A stretch of 64,000 bases of DNA from Sequoia sempervirens (GCA_007258455.2 VDFB02358134.1:211470026-211534025); one strand, 5' to 3'; numbered from the stretch's first letter, positions 1-12,724 are shown. Notes: generated by a model not told the origin, from the sequence alone. Numbers and translations are program-made.

Positions 1-312
1 ATGTATAGGAAAGAAATTAATAGAATTTGATTGGCTGCAAGCAAAACAATTAATCACTAGTTAAGTTCAAAGGGGTAGCCTATAGTTCCATGACAGGAAC
101 TAATAATAAAATACTAAGAAAAAACAAAGATTGAGATAGTAACTTTTTCCACTTTTTCCTAAGAATATCAAGCTTATTTCGGTTAGGCAATATGTATATT
201 ATCAATTTGATTTTTAATAAACCTTGGAACGGAATACCAAAAGACTCGGAGAGGAGGGAAAATAACCGAGTTCGTTAGACTTCACATAACCAAGAGTCTT
301 CCCTACCGGTGC

Positions 313-320
313 ATAAATAA
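313..320 (+). promoter_or_regulatory. TATA-like box of the GTPase-vWA gene
   Basis: An ATAAATAA run lies about 120 bp upstream of the first in-frame ATG (442). A TSS about 30 bp downstream would give a leader of roughly 100 nt. The reading frame is open back to a stop at 208-210 but contains no ATG before 442, so either 442 is the start or an unseen upstream exon exists. The spacing supports this as the core promoter; no other element was recognised. Confidence 0.45.
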
Positions 321-441
321 CTTTGCTGGCCCAAGTTTGAAATTTACTCTGTTCTCCCTGCATATAGGCATTTTCTTCTACCGATTGCTCTTGGCTGTGT
401 CCGTGTCTCTGAGTAATCTCCTTTTAGTCTACCTGCTTCCA

Positions 442-3400
442 ATGTCAGATCTTGCTTCATTCCCTATGCATGGAATGGCAGAAATTGCCATTGTCCATGA
501 TATGGAAGAGAAGTCACCTCTACCGATGTATAGCGAAGAGGGAGCGACATCGGCGTCTGCCGACCTTTTGTCCCTGAATGTTCAAACTGAAGGTGAAGGT
601 GAAGATGAAGACGTGAATGCAAGCGCAGTTGTGCAACCGCTTTCTCCTAGTCTGTTTAGGGTGATGCGTATTGTCCCTGACAAGCAAGATTACAGCTTTG
701 TTGAAAAGGTTCAGCTTCCACAAGATGAGGTTCTGAGCCTCTGTAATAAGCTTGTGCCCTCTTCTGCCTCTGCCTACCTGGGTGAGCCCCCGCGGGTTCG
801 CATAAATTTCAATTCCCTAAATCAACTATGCTTGCCGGCGGTCGGGTTCTATGGAGACAAGACCATGATCATAAGCATTTTCCGCAAGGAAAGCCTGGTG
901 GATGACTGCGTTCTTGCAGAGATGGAAGAAAAACTGTTAGAACCTGGATTATATGTCAGTCTTCCTGAAGGAGGACATATTGTGGTAGTTTTCTACTGGC
1001 ATGAAGGTGAGCATTTTAAGCAGGCCTCTAGAAAAGATGTTTCTTGCAATTTCATCAGGTACCTTGTTGAACTTTGTGATAGCGTATATGTTTGTGTGGA
1101 GGGGAGCTATCCTTTTGAAGCTTTGGCTGCCGCTGCAGCAAGCGCTAGCTCTAAGACTAAGCGCACCCGAAGGATTCAAGTCTCCAGTGTGAAGAACTCT
1201 AAGAATGATGTGGAGCTGTTGCCTGGTCATAATCTAAGGATTGAAGGAGGAGTGAATAGTAAGAAATCTTCGTCAGGAGCGAGTGCAAATATTGCAGTTG
1301 TCAATAATTATTCCGGAACAGTGGTGTTCTGTGAAGGGTATCAACACTGCTGTTTCCTGACAACAGAGAAAAGAAGTCCATGGACTTCTAAAAAAACAGA
1401 ACATGTGTCTATGAAAGTTTCTGAATTTGACAATACCCTTAAAACCTGGTCGTCGGCGTGCAATGTTGATTACTCTAGACTGAGTAATGAGCAGTTCATA
1501 AATCTCATTGAATGTTGTCAACCGCAAGAGTTTGAAAAGCACTCAAAGTTGAAGGAATCTTTGAAGATGAGAGAGTCAGCCAGGAGCTTTGCACAAGTAG
1601 AGGAGTTTGAAAGATGTTTTCTCCAAGTTCTTCCGGAATTCTGCTATCATGTTCTCCTTTTCGTGAGCGGACAAACCAGCACAACAAAAGAAAAAGATGG
1701 GTATACAAATTTGGATAAAACAAAAGAGTCGAATTCATGCTCTGACATGGACGTCGACTGCAACAGATTTGAGGAACTGCATCGAGAACTTTCCATGATT
1801 TTAGCAGGGGAGAATAGCGTTCGCTATGGAGATCAGAGGGTGTTGTTGCTCGGATCGGACATCAAATTCAATTGGAAGGACGGCGACCATACGATCACCG
1901 TTGAAGACCCGGGTGAAGGAAAGCAGACAACGCCTTTTATCTCTTACGGACAAGATTTTGATGCAAAGTGCTCCCCTCAGTGCTCCTGCTCCAGAAAGAT
2001 CAATGGAAAGGTGAAGTTCCTGCAGCCTAGGAACGAGCTTAAAGATTTCCCATTCTCAGGTGATAAAGCTAAATTTGTTCTATCTACTCCTTCCAAATCG
2101 GGTAAAAATGACAAACTGGAAGTAGAAGGAATTGTTTATCTTGCTAATCAGACTGCCTCTCTTTCTGCAATTCGTAGTTGGGTAGAAAACATGGTTCCTA
2201 TTGCATTGAGGTGCCTGGAAAGAAATATAGTTTTCACTGCCTTCTTATTGGGCTCTAACGAGCATCTTGCTTTAAGATTTATGGAAGAGCATTTGACAAC
2301 CCAAAACACGCGCAGTCTGCCACGCAATATCCAATCTGAATTTGAAAAGTTCTCTAATGCCCAGGCTGCTCGGCCCACAGTAGATGTAGAGGCCCTCTTA
2401 TCTCACGACACTCTCAAAACCGTGTGTTGTCAAGTCTATAAGGAACAGGAACACAAGTTCATGGAAAACATAAAGGGATTGCCGGCTCTTGTGTTAAGGG
2501 AGAAAGCAGAGGCGACAGAGACGAGTTTGGGCAAGGCGGAGCAGAAGCGATTCGGAGAAGCCGAGGATGAGTTTGTACAGGAGTTGAAGGAGAAGATGTC
2601 TACGATAAAGAATGACAACTCAGTGACCAGGTATATTGAAGAAGTTACCACTAAACTTTCGTGGCGTTCATATGCGTCCAGGGTATGGAACGGGTATCAT
2701 CCCGAGCAAGTGGAGCTGAAAGTAAAGGTGTCAATTGTGGAGGAACATCCGTTCCTCATTGTTTATAAAGCATGTGAACTGACTCCAATGAGAAAAGACA
2801 TCTCTGAGTTTAATAGCAACTGTGGGCGTCCAATTCTCCCAACATGTGGAGAATCAGTAGAGTTAGCAGTCATCAATCCTCAGCATGAAAGATTATTTAA
2901 AGTAGTCATCCTCAAGTCGGGAGAGCTGATGGTTTTTATTCACAATTTTACAGATTCCTCCTTGTATCTGTACCGTTGTCCCAAAATTGGTTTCAACAAC
3001 ATGGGTCGTCCTATTCATTCGTTCAGGAGGGGATTCGATTTGTTGGCTGTAGATGAAGCTACCAGATCCATGGCTCTCTATGAAAAAGAGAAGTCAAAGA
3101 TTGTAATATATAAGTTTGATGAGTCATTTCGGAAAGTGTACTGGACCGGAGTTGAGGTTAATCTGGAATCATATAAGGGGAGCAAGATCATTAAATGGAT
3201 GCATTTAATTCCGGGGAAAATGGAGCTGCTCATGGTTGATGACACCAACAGAGCAAGGGTGGCCGAAATCCACGAGAGGCCTATGATGAAGGCAAAGCAT
3301 ATTTCTCTTCCTCCGCAGCAGCATTCTTTGAGAGCATGCGTTTCTGTTGACGGCTATTTCTTTCTTGTCTTCAGGCAATCGCAACATCAGGGTGAAGATA

Positions 3401-6400
3401 TTGATGTTGGCGGTACGAGGCATGCAAGTCCTGAAAACATACTTGATATTTATGTTTTGGGTGATACCATGAGCTACTTGAAGACAATCCATTTGAATGC
3501 AAGAGAATGCAGTATAACTGATTTGGAACAACTTGGAGTGAAAATTGCGATCTTCGGATCACAAAGTCAGCTTTTGCTATATAGCCCTGTAGATGCTCCT
3601 GGTTTTGTCGTTTCATATGTCCTGAAAACTGCTTTAGCAAGAGAAGTTGTGCAGTTACAGCAAGTAGATCAGATTAAAGCTCCTGAAGATGAAACAGAGA
3701 TCGCTGGGTCGTGCCCCTGTTTGGGTTACATCTATCACGTTTTTGACAAGTTTGCGATAACGCCTAAGTTGTTTCCAGATGCTAAGAAGTGCATTACATT
3801 CAAAGTGGTAATGGAAAGGAGCAGATCAGATCGCTGCAATGGTGAGACATGTCTCGAATATTTAGAAGGACTTATTCGACAACTTAAGGCTGGCAAAGAC
3901 AAAGATTTTTCAAGAATGGAGATTCAATTTAAGGTGAATAATGTAGAGAACTGCACAATTTCATCTGCAGCAGAGCAGCAGACCCAGATGAAAATGGGAA
4001 TATGGGTTCGGAAGCTAGTTTCCCTTGTTCCCATCCAAATAGCTCGTGCAGAAAGCAATGCAATGGTAGCTCTTAAGGATGGACTTCAAATACCCCCTGA
4101 TGTTAGTTATGTGGACAGCGTATCACTTGCTTACTCTATACGCTTTGGGTTCTATGATGCAGTCCTTAGCAGTTGGAAGGGCAAGATTAAGGTCATATCT
4201 TCCATGGGAAAGCAAAGTAGTGGAAAGTCATATTTGTTAAATCATCTATCGGGGTCTCTTCTTGATGTTGCAGGTGGCAGATGCACAGATGGTGTGTGGA
4301 TGACCATTGCAACGGGCGGAGATGGAGATGGCAGCGAGGGAAGAAGCTGCTTGTATGTGCTCTTAGACTTCGAGGGCCTCGGCAGTTTTGAGAGAAGTGA
4401 ACAAGAGGACATGCTTCTCTCTGTTCTCAATGCCGCTGTCAGCAACATCACTATATTCAACAAAAAGGTGCGTCATTTTTCTATAACCAACGGCTTTTCT
4501 ACTGTTTTTGTTTAAATCCTGGTCGCCTATTTATATTGCGATAAGTCGAAGGGAGAGGGGAACTCAGTTTATATAAGATATATGACATAAATAACTCTTT
4601 TGTCTACTGTAAACCTTCGTTTGGTGTTACAGGATTTTCACTTAGATAAGGACACAGAATCCGCTTTCAGCCGCTTCCAGAGTGGGATCAATCTACTGAA
4701 GCAGGACAAAAAGTTATTTAAAGGTCTATTTTACATTGCCATCAAGGATGTGGACACATCCGATGTAGAAGATCTTATGCAAGAATTTCATCAGAAGATT
4801 TCCCAGATATGCAGCAAATCGCAAGAGAACTTCATTTTAAAAATGTACGATGGAAAGGTGGAGATTGCTGCTATGGCTCCTTATAATAGATCTGAGTATT
4901 ATAGAGAGAGCTTGAGTGAGCTAGCAGAAACGGTGGCAGAAAGAATCGATTTTTGCTATGACAGTGGATTCACCTTCTTGAGGGATCTGAAGCTTATTAT
5001 AGCTCAAATTGCAGCCAAAGATTGGACTTCTATTGACAGCAAGCGAGTTGCTGTGACAGTTGATATTCTGAGGGGAAATCTTATGTCTGCGGTCCACATG
5101 GGATGCCTTTCTGTGACAAATACAAGTGAAGAATTAAGGGTTTTGGATAATTTCGACACACAGGAAGAAGTTCCTGATTTTCCTGTTGTTGTAGGGGATT
5201 TTTCATGGAACATAAGAGATTCAGGATTGTATCTTTCACCGTGTACAGAATCAGAAACTCCTGTTTCTATAAGAGACGTTTTTTCTCAAATCAGGTCAAA
5301 ACTGGAGATGGTTTTACCCAGAAATGGTAGCAATGGCAACGAGTGGCATTCTTCATTCGAGAGCTTCCTGGAGGCGCTGGCAGACAGAAGGCATGCCAGG
5401 GTTCAACAGTGGATAAGTTCAAACACAACAGATTTCTCTGATAACGATGAGGTGCAAAGATTGCAGCTAGAGGCTGATGTAGCTCTCGGCAAAGTAAAGC
5501 AAAGCCTAATAGTTTGTGGATGCAAATGTTCTATTTGCTTCTGGAGGTGTGTAATAGAGAAAGGCCACGCTGATCACCATTCTTGCATGGGGAGTCATTC
5601 GTGTACAGAGAATTGCAGTTATTGTGCTCGAGAAGGAGACAGCTTAAGCTTATGCGGGGATTTATCAGGGCATGAAGGGAATCACAATTGCAAAAAGCAA
5701 AATCATACATGTGGCGAGAGCTGTTACTTATATGAGATGTCTTCAAATTGTAATGAGCGATGTTCTCTGGGGCCAGGGCACCCTGACCAGCACAAGTGCA
5801 ATTCCCCTCAACACATGTGCAGCACAAAATGTTCTCTTTCAAGCTGCAATAATCCCTGTGCTGTGGCGATTGAATCCAAACATGAAATACATCAGTGCCA
5901 TGAGAGATATTGTCAGAGCAAATGCACGATAAATGGGTGTAGTAGGACATGTGGAGTTAAAGATCATTTCCATGATTTGGATCAAAATGCAGAACATTTG
6001 TGTGGAAATGAGCATGCCTGCACCCATGAGTGCGAGATGCCGGGAATATGTGAAATCTTCACTGAGCTTGTCAAACAAACCCGGGTCTTTCAGGGCCAAA
6101 GGGGATCTTTTGAGTATGAACTTGTGTCAGAGCAAAATGGCCTGAGGAAATGCTGTTGCGTTCCCATTCCTCCCTACAAAAGAAATCATCAAGGTCCGCA
6201 TGTTCACACAAAAAAAGAAGATTCTGTGCACTATTGTGACACTAGATGCCACTCTTGTGGTTACTTCTGCCAGCTCCCAATAGATCACTCAGGCTTGCAC
6301 GATACAGTGCATGGCAATATGAGAAATGCAACATTCATTTCAGAGGGCGAAGATATTGATATTCAAGACCGCAAGTATAAATGGGGAGAGTTGGGGGAAG

Positions 6401-7422
6401 CAGAAATGTGTAACATGTATTGCAAGAAACAGGGTCGAGGGCATATCCATCTGGTTCCTTGTCCGGGCTCCAGCAAATGCACCGGTAACCTCTATGATGG
6501 TTCGAGGCACGAAACTGTGAAATATGGACCTGATGTGGATGTTCCCAAAGATGAGATGATTCATGAGACCTACTGGAAATATGTTAGGTTTGTTGATCCT
6601 TGCACAGAAGAAGAGAGGGAAGACTTTGACCGTTGTAATCACTATTGTAAATCTGAGGAGCATGAAACAGAGTCAGGTACTTTTGATAAATCATATTGCA
6701 CTGAGAAACTCTGGCATCCAGCTATCAAGAGCACTGGACAGAATTTGAGCTCTGGAGGGTATATAACTGATGATGGTCATCATTTTGGCTGTGATCATTC
6801 TACAAATGTTCCTCACCATGCCATATTTATCATTGACAGATCAGGTTCAATGGACTCCTCAGACATTATGCCCACTATGGCAAAGTTCAATAACCATTGT
6901 TGCAGGCTTGGATGCGTCTACGAGGCTATTCTGAGGTTTATACAAGCCCGTCTTAGAACAGTTTCTGATGATAGTGTATCAGTGGTTCTATTTGACAGAA
7001 GTGCATCCGTAGCATTGGAGATGGAAGATTTGGAAGAAGGTGTTGTTGATCGCCTTCTTCCGTATTACCCCGGTGTAGGAACTAACTATTCATCAGGGTT
7101 AGATGCTGCAGAGAAAATATTGATGAAAGGAGCCAGACACCACCTTGTGGACGTGAAAACACCAATAGTTATCTTCCTGAGCGATGGGGGAAACAATGAG
7201 GGATGGGATCCTCTTTATTATGTGGACAAAATGAAAAGAGCAGATCCTAGAATGATACTTCATACAATTATGTTTGGAAACGATCCGACAATGAACATCC
7301 TGGTTGAAATGGCAAAGAAAGGAGGTGGAACGTTTGAGCAGACATTAGATGAGATTCAGTTGGCCCGTAGCTTTGAGAATCTGGCCGAAAGTCTCAAACC
7401 CCAAGTTGCAGCGTTAATGTAA
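442..7422 (+). CDS. Large VLIG/GB1-type GTPase with Cys-rich region and C-terminal vWA domain
   Basis: Two-exon gene: exon 1 is 442-4467 and exon 2 is 4633-7422 (stop TAA), giving about 2271 aa. Residues about 805-1095 are beta-strand-rich and may form a propeller (inference). The G domain shows G1 GKQSSGKS (1256-1263), a G2-like TDGVW (1282-1286) resembling the T-x-G-x-(W/M) of GBPs and VLIGs, G3 DFEG (1309-1312), and a candidate G4 IKDVD (1379-1383) where GB1 proteins have an R-D pair. A helical stretch follows to about 1630. Residues 1637-about 2065 are rich in Cys and His with repeated GHxxxHxC spacing, suggesting zinc binding. The C-terminal vWA domain has a full MIDAS: DRSGS (D2077, S2079, S2081), T2159 and D2193. 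By family knowledge, GB1 GTPases oligomerise on nucleotide hydrolysis and vWA domains bind partners through a metal ion. The substrate and pathway are unknown. Starts at 466 and 475 are possible; 475 has the best Kozak context (G at -3, G at +4). No signal peptide or membrane segment is needed from 442. Both exons are fully open, so the gene is probably functional. Fungal or protist-like GTPase-vWA fusions are the nearest architecture I can think of; no plant symbol is recognised. Confidence 0.85.
4468..4632 (+). other. Phase-0 intron inside the G domain
   Basis: The donor is AAG|GTGCGT and the acceptor is GTTACAG|GAT. The intron is 165 bp, T-rich, and carries an in-frame stop at 4513-4515, so it must be removed. 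Splicing joins Asn-Lys-Lys (codon 1342) directly to Asp-Phe-His (codon 1343) with the frame kept, linking the G3 half of the GTPase to the G4 half. The frame upstream of 4633 in exon 2 lacks an ATG, which also argues against two separate genes. Confidence 0.85.
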
Positions 7423-8241
7423 CAGGCATCCCCTGCCTTCTCTGCTTTTTGAAAATTTCTTTTAGGTACTATTTAATGCGCCTGTGTGATCATCTGTTAG
7501 TTTTGAAGTCTGATTTTCTGGTAGTACAACTAGTTTGTAATAGTGTTTGTTGATATATGATTGCATGTGTTAATTAGTTTTTGTTATTTAAGATGATTTT
7601 ATAGAGTGACTAATTTAGTCTTTGTAAATATTGTTTCTTTATTATGTATGTATGAAAAATGTATGTGATTTACATATAATATTAAATCATAAGAGATATG
7701 TAATCTTTATTTTTTAGTTTGGTGGATTTACTTTTTAATTTTATCATGTATTTTTGAGAAATAAGTCATCAAATAGAATTAACATTGTAAATGTCATAGT
7801 ATAATTTGATTCATATAAATTATGATTTAAATAATAATATTAATTTGTAATCATATTGATATTTTCTCTCTATTTTAAAATGAAAATTTATATTCTTTTA
7901 AGAAAATGATAAGCACAAGATTTTATCTTTTACCTTTTTCATTCATGAAAAAATTTTGTTTTAAGATTACATTAAAACATATACAAACTAGAAAATAACA
8001 TTATAAAATATTAAATATTAAGTAAATAAACAACCATTTACAACTTTAGTCAAGAAAATTTGCACAATCTAAAAGTGATTAGTGCTCACAAAAGTAATAA
8101 ATAAAGATGATAGTTCTACACCTAAATATAGTAGGCTTATTAAATGTGCACTCTACAACATTATAATCATTACCCTCGACATTCATTGCTCAAATTTAAA
8201 TGAATTTGAACATACCCACCATTTTTGATGGAGAATAGAGC
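7423..8241. other. 3' flank of the GTPase gene, AT-rich, no gene
   Basis: The sequence after the stop is T-rich for about 250 bp, as expected for a plant 3' UTR, and then becomes generic AT-rich DNA. No canonical AATAAA lies close to the stop, so I do not assign a polyadenylation site. No coding frame is visible on either strand. Confidence 0.5.
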
Positions 8242-8406
8242 AAGTATGGGCACATTATGCTAGGATAGATGGCTAGCTAGAAGAGTGGAAAAAAATAAGT
8301 ATGGGCACATTGTGCTAGGATAGATGGCTAGCTAGAAGAGTGGAAAAAAATAAGTATGGGCACGTTGTACTAGGATAAATGACTAGTTAGAAGAGTGGAA
8401 AGAAAT
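8242..8406 (+). repeat. 55-bp tandem repeat, three copies
   Basis: Copies are 8242-8296, 8297-8351 and 8352-8406. Each begins AAGTATGGGCAC and ends GGAAAAAAAT or GGAAAGAAAT. The first two are nearly identical and the third carries several substitutions. The unit contains the palindromic GCTAGC. There is no open frame across it. Confidence 0.95.
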
Positions 8407-10634
8407 ATAATATGAGATATGCAATTAAAAAAGATGATGCACATTTCCTAGTATATGTGTGGAAGAGGGAAAGAAGAATGATCTTTTGTTGGTAGTTCTC
8501 TTTTTTTTTTTGGACAATAGTTCAAAGAACAAAGTGACTAGGAAGAGAGAAAAATCATAGCTCTCTCTTAGGCAAAAACATTATTTTTAAATCTGTTATT
8601 ATATGCAAATTTAAGATAATCATATAATTTTAAATGAATATTGTGACTAAGGGATTTCATTTACTTAGAATGAAGCTTTAAAATGAAATTAAACTTGTTG
8701 CATAACTTGTGATCATTGTGTTACATGAGAAGTCATTTCCTTTGAGTTGAATTGTCAAGTTGATAATGTTCTTGTCTATATTTTTTCTTTATTATGCATG
8801 CATATCTACTAGGTAGGTTAAAGCCTAAATCTTATAAGCATATTGATAACCTTTAATTTTGATAGATGCACATACTAGTGTCTAGAGATCCTTTTCTTGT
8901 AGAGTGATTGGTTAAAAAGGCTCAAAAATCATGTTTAATACAAGTAGCTTATGCTTGTTAGTTTTGAAAACGTTTAAATCTATTCAATGCTTGTCTTGCA
9001 AGTTATTCCACTTACATGGGATGAGCTCTCAATAAGGCATTTTGTTAATTTCATGTGTTATTAATGCTTCCACATTTTGGATAAAATAAAATCATATTTA
9101 TTTGAACATTTGTATGGGTTTTGTATGTATGTCAATCAAGTCATTTTACCTAGTGATTTAAGCTAAGCTTGGTGTATGAATCCACAAGTTTTCATCAATT
9201 TATGTATTATTATTGTTGGTTATTATCAATTTGATAATATGGTTATTACTTCAATTCATTATCTTATTAGTTATCATTTTTTATTAAGATATTATTAATT
9301 AGATGATTTAATTATCATTTTCATAATTTCAATTTATCATCGTCTTAGTTATCATTCTAGATTTGAAAATAAAGATATTCATTTTTATAATTATCTAGTT
9401 GTTGTTTTATAATATTGATTACTATTTTGGTTAGTTATCAAGTTATTTTTATTGTAAGGTTGTTGATTTGTAATTCAATAATTTTTCATAATTATCAGTT
9501 TGATAATTGATAATTAATATTGGATACTTGTTGAGTGATATTCATTATTATTATTTAGATGACAAGATAATGTTCATGGCATTGCATGATAATATTTTTT
9601 TAATTTATTTATAAAAAAAATGTATTAAATAGTTATAAGAGTTAAAAATCACTAGTTTAAAATTTACTAATTATTATAGTGATAAGTTAATGATTAGATA
9701 GCATAGTAAAAGATGTATCAATTAATTTTCTTTGTTAAGTGCCATTAGACATCATTGTAATTCTCTATGATTAATATTGAAAAATAATATGACTAATTCA
9801 CATGGCATTCATAGATGTTGTAAAATGATGATTGAAATTATGACATTTAGTAATATTAAGAAAGAGTAAACCTTTCTATTAATTTTTCTTAAGACTTTGG
9901 AAGATAAATGTTGATTAAGTAATTAGCATTATGATCTTTTCATTTTAATTTTCAAATTATTAATAATGTTATGTAATTTTTTTTTACTCTCACCTTACCT
10001 AATAGGGATCTTGGTTATTAGAATACAATGACTACTATCTTGGTTTAAGTTCAATTTTGTCAAAAATATTTTTTGTGAAAGTTATAGAATATGAATTGTT
10101 ATACTCGATTACACTTTGATTTATATGATGTACTTATAAAAAAATTCCTCATATGTTAATTAAGCACTTACCTATCATATGCTTTGACCTCGCCTATTAA
10201 GGATCTTAGTGATCAAACAATAGTGATTGCTCTACTCTTCAATTTTTTTTAATCCTTCCTAGACAAGATTTGAATTTTAGGTAATAATTGAAAACATCAT
10301 TCAAACTAAAATTTCACGTCAAATACCCCCTTTAGGTTTTTGCATTTAGAGGCTTTATAAGTTTTTTTATTTCACTTGAGTGGATGACAATCAACAAAGA
10401 ATTTTCCAAGTAAATTGGACCCTAGAAATGATTGTGTACCAATTCATATAGTTGTATAGACATTTTTCCAAATAGAACTACATATTTCTCACATATGGTT
10501 CTCTTGTATCTTGATCCCATAGATACATGACATATAAATATTTTAGGAAATGAAAAATATTTGAGTACTCAAATAGAGAGAACATTAGGAGGTTTTGTTA
10601 CTTGTTCCTTAAGTTAAATACTTGAATTTAATTG
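8407..10634. other. AT-rich intergenic DNA
   Basis: No gene, RNA or element boundary is supported here. 9200-9560 is dense in TGATAAT/ATTATCA-type words, giving many short inverted repeats, and looks like decayed simple sequence. Confidence 0.5.
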
Positions 10635-11096
10635 GAAATTGTGTTGCCAAATGTATAGTTGACATTTTTATGCTCACTTAAGTCTTTCTAATGGGCTTTG
10701 GCTTGATTTTACTTGGGTATAATGTTGTAATGTGGTCAAAACATTCACATTAGGGCTTAAACATTCAAATTATGGTGTCTTGTGAAGGTGTTGTGTTGTA
10801 AAACATTTCTACTCTTCTAGACTCTATTCATTACAATTCACCTAAAAATAACCTTTTTATCACTTATTAAGTCCTATTTTGAAGTGTTGTAAAGTCTTGT
10901 AACAAGATTTCACATTTTTCTAGGTTTAATTTCACTAATTCAACCCTTTATCATGTCTAAATTACCCCTTAATACACTTTCCAGCCATTTTCAAGTGTGT
11001 TATTAAGGATATTCCCGTTGGACAAGTTTTAATGCCCCAAAATTCCCAACACCCACTCAATTTTCTTAAGTGGGACTAAGTTGCCCCTCTTAAGTG

Positions 11097-11128
11097 GGAC
11101 TAAGTTGCCAATAGGGGCAACTTAGTCC
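11097..11128. promoter_or_regulatory. Perfect 13-bp hyphenated palindrome in element 1 U3
   Basis: Arm GGACTAAGTTGCC (11097-11109), a 6-nt loop, and arm GGCAACTTAGTCC (11116-11128). The arms are perfectly complementary. This is the clearest member of a motif family found across elements 1-3. It could be an RNA hairpin or a protein-binding palindrome. Confidence 0.8.
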
Positions 11129-11733
11129 TTTTTGGCACAAAACTAAAAATAATTTTAAAATTCTAGCGGGATTTTGTCCTCTAACCCTTGAGGTCAGCCT
11201 ATATAAATAAGAATTTTTCACCTCATTTTACATCTCCCTATCTTCTCCTACACTCCTAATTCACAATCATTCAAGCATTCATTAAATCACTCACATGCAT
11301 TCAAGAAAATCAAGCATTATTGAGTCAAGCTATTGGAGGTCTTCATTGCACATCTTTAGATTTTGAGCATCAATGGTGTTGTAAGTTTATGACATTTGCA
11401 TATTATCTATTTATCACTCTTTCTTCATTTCATTTCATTGTTTAGGGTTTGATTACCAAAGTGGGGTTTGACCAAGGAAAACCCCTATTCTTTAATCCTT
11501 AACCATTTCCCCCTTTTGCTTGTGACTTTTGAATGCATATTTGTCAAGCAATAAGTGTTGAAAAGTGATCAAAAAGTGCACAAAGTTAACCTAATCAAGA
11601 CAACCCTAATTTATGCTTGGAGAAGACTTCCTATTGCCTTTTCTATAGAATCAAGTATAACCACCTGTCAGGAAAGAGAGTACAGATCAAAGACTTCCAG
11701 ATTCTATCCAAGATTCCCTGAGATTTGTAAGAG

Positions 11734-11763
11734 GACTAAGTCACCACTAGTGGTGAATTAGTC
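11734..11763. promoter_or_regulatory. Second palindrome in the element 1 LTR
   Basis: Arms GACTAAGTCACCAC and GTGGTGAATTAGTC meet at CTAG with one mismatch. The sequence differs from the 11097 copy but keeps the same layout. The 3' LTR counterpart near 19755-19790 is degraded. Confidence 0.75.
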
Positions 11764-12235
11764 TTGCTTATGAGCCTGAAATCTAATTTTGACATTTCTG
11801 GATACCCATTTGGCAAATTCTCGTTCTAACAAAGTTTCCCGAAACTAGGACTAAGTTGCCCCAACTGGCCTAAGTGTCTCGGTCAACATTTCAGTCAAAT
11901 TTCTAGAATTCAAAAATATTCCAGCATCAAACTTTTGATTCCAAGTGCACCTCTTCCTTTTTGTTATGTCATTTCATTATTTAATTGCATTTCCTAGAAA
12001 TTTCTGCATATCACATTATTTTTTCTAGCATTTTGCATTCTCATAGTTTAGCATCATTGGATCATTTCATTTTTATATTATTGCATTAGGACGTCTTAAT
12101 TAGACACATTTCATCCCCCATTACCTTTATCCTTGAATGTATACCTAGATTTTTAACCCTATTCCTTCCCTTTTAGGTGAAACATCCTAGAGGAGTAAGT
12201 GTCCAATATGGTTCCTAAAATCTTTGTTTACATTC

Positions 12236-12247
12236 TGGGGAACCTAC
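12236..12247 (+). promoter_or_regulatory. Primer-binding site of element 1
   Basis: TGGGGAACCTAC begins 3 nt after the 5' LTR. Elements 2 and 3 have TGGTGAACC at the same place, so the site is homologous. It would pair with a tRNA ending GGTTC(A/C)CCA. It is not the common initiator-Met PBS (TGGTATCAGAGC). I cannot name the tRNA. Confidence 0.65.
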
Positions 12248-12724
12248 ATCTTTTGAACATTCTTCCTTTCTGATTTTCAAGTGTATCCTAGGTTTCCCTT
12301 GCATTGCATCTTGCATTAGTGAAAAATTTCATATTAACTTGCATTATTACATCATTTTTGCATTGAAATAGACAAAAACTTTGCATTTGCATACTGTAGT
12401 TGCATTTGTGCATCTAAAAGACATAGAATTGCATTTAAATTTTTTGAAGAAACATAAAAAAATCATTAGTGGGATGAAATCGCCACCCTGGATGACTTAG
12501 TCCTTTTGCATATTTTGCATTGAAATTTTTGGTAATTTCTGGGTATTTTTTGTATTTCTGTTTTCTAGTATTGTATCTCTATTTCAGTTTACAAAATTAT
12601 TGCTTTTTGCATTTTATTCATCTTAGATTGCATTTCTTTTGCATCCATCCCTATCTCTTGTGGTACTTGTAAATGTGTTTGGTGCCCCATTGATAATACT
12701 CTAGTGAGACAAAGTTCTAGACTC

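Larger units (their letters stand above)
10640..12232 (+). repeat. 5' LTR of element 1
   Basis: 1593 bp, starting TGTGTTGCC and ending TTTACA. It aligns along its length with 18650-20255, with scattered substitutions and small indels. A TATATAAATA box at 11200-11209 is a likely U3 promoter. It carries two hyphenated palindromes (arms 11097-11109/11116-11128, and 11734-11763) and the GGGGTTTGACC hairpin block (11463-11485). Confidence 0.93.

Noticed and set aside
337..441. Hydrophobic N-terminal extension of the large GTPase frame, like a signal peptide
   Set aside because: The frame there begins with TTG, and the first ATG is at 442. The stretch is most likely 5' leader.
4600..4632. Separate gene starting just before exon 2
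   Set aside because: The apparent start is TTG, and a clean GT-AG phase-0 splice joins exon 1 to 4633 and completes the G domain.
520..6663. Many open frames on the minus strand and in other plus frames under the GTPase gene
   Set aside because: They overlap a long domain-bearing frame and show no domains of their own; they are shadows.
9200..9560. Dense ATTATCA/TGATAAT inverted words as a possible MITE
   Set aside because: No terminal inverted repeat pair or target duplication; looks like AT-rich drift.
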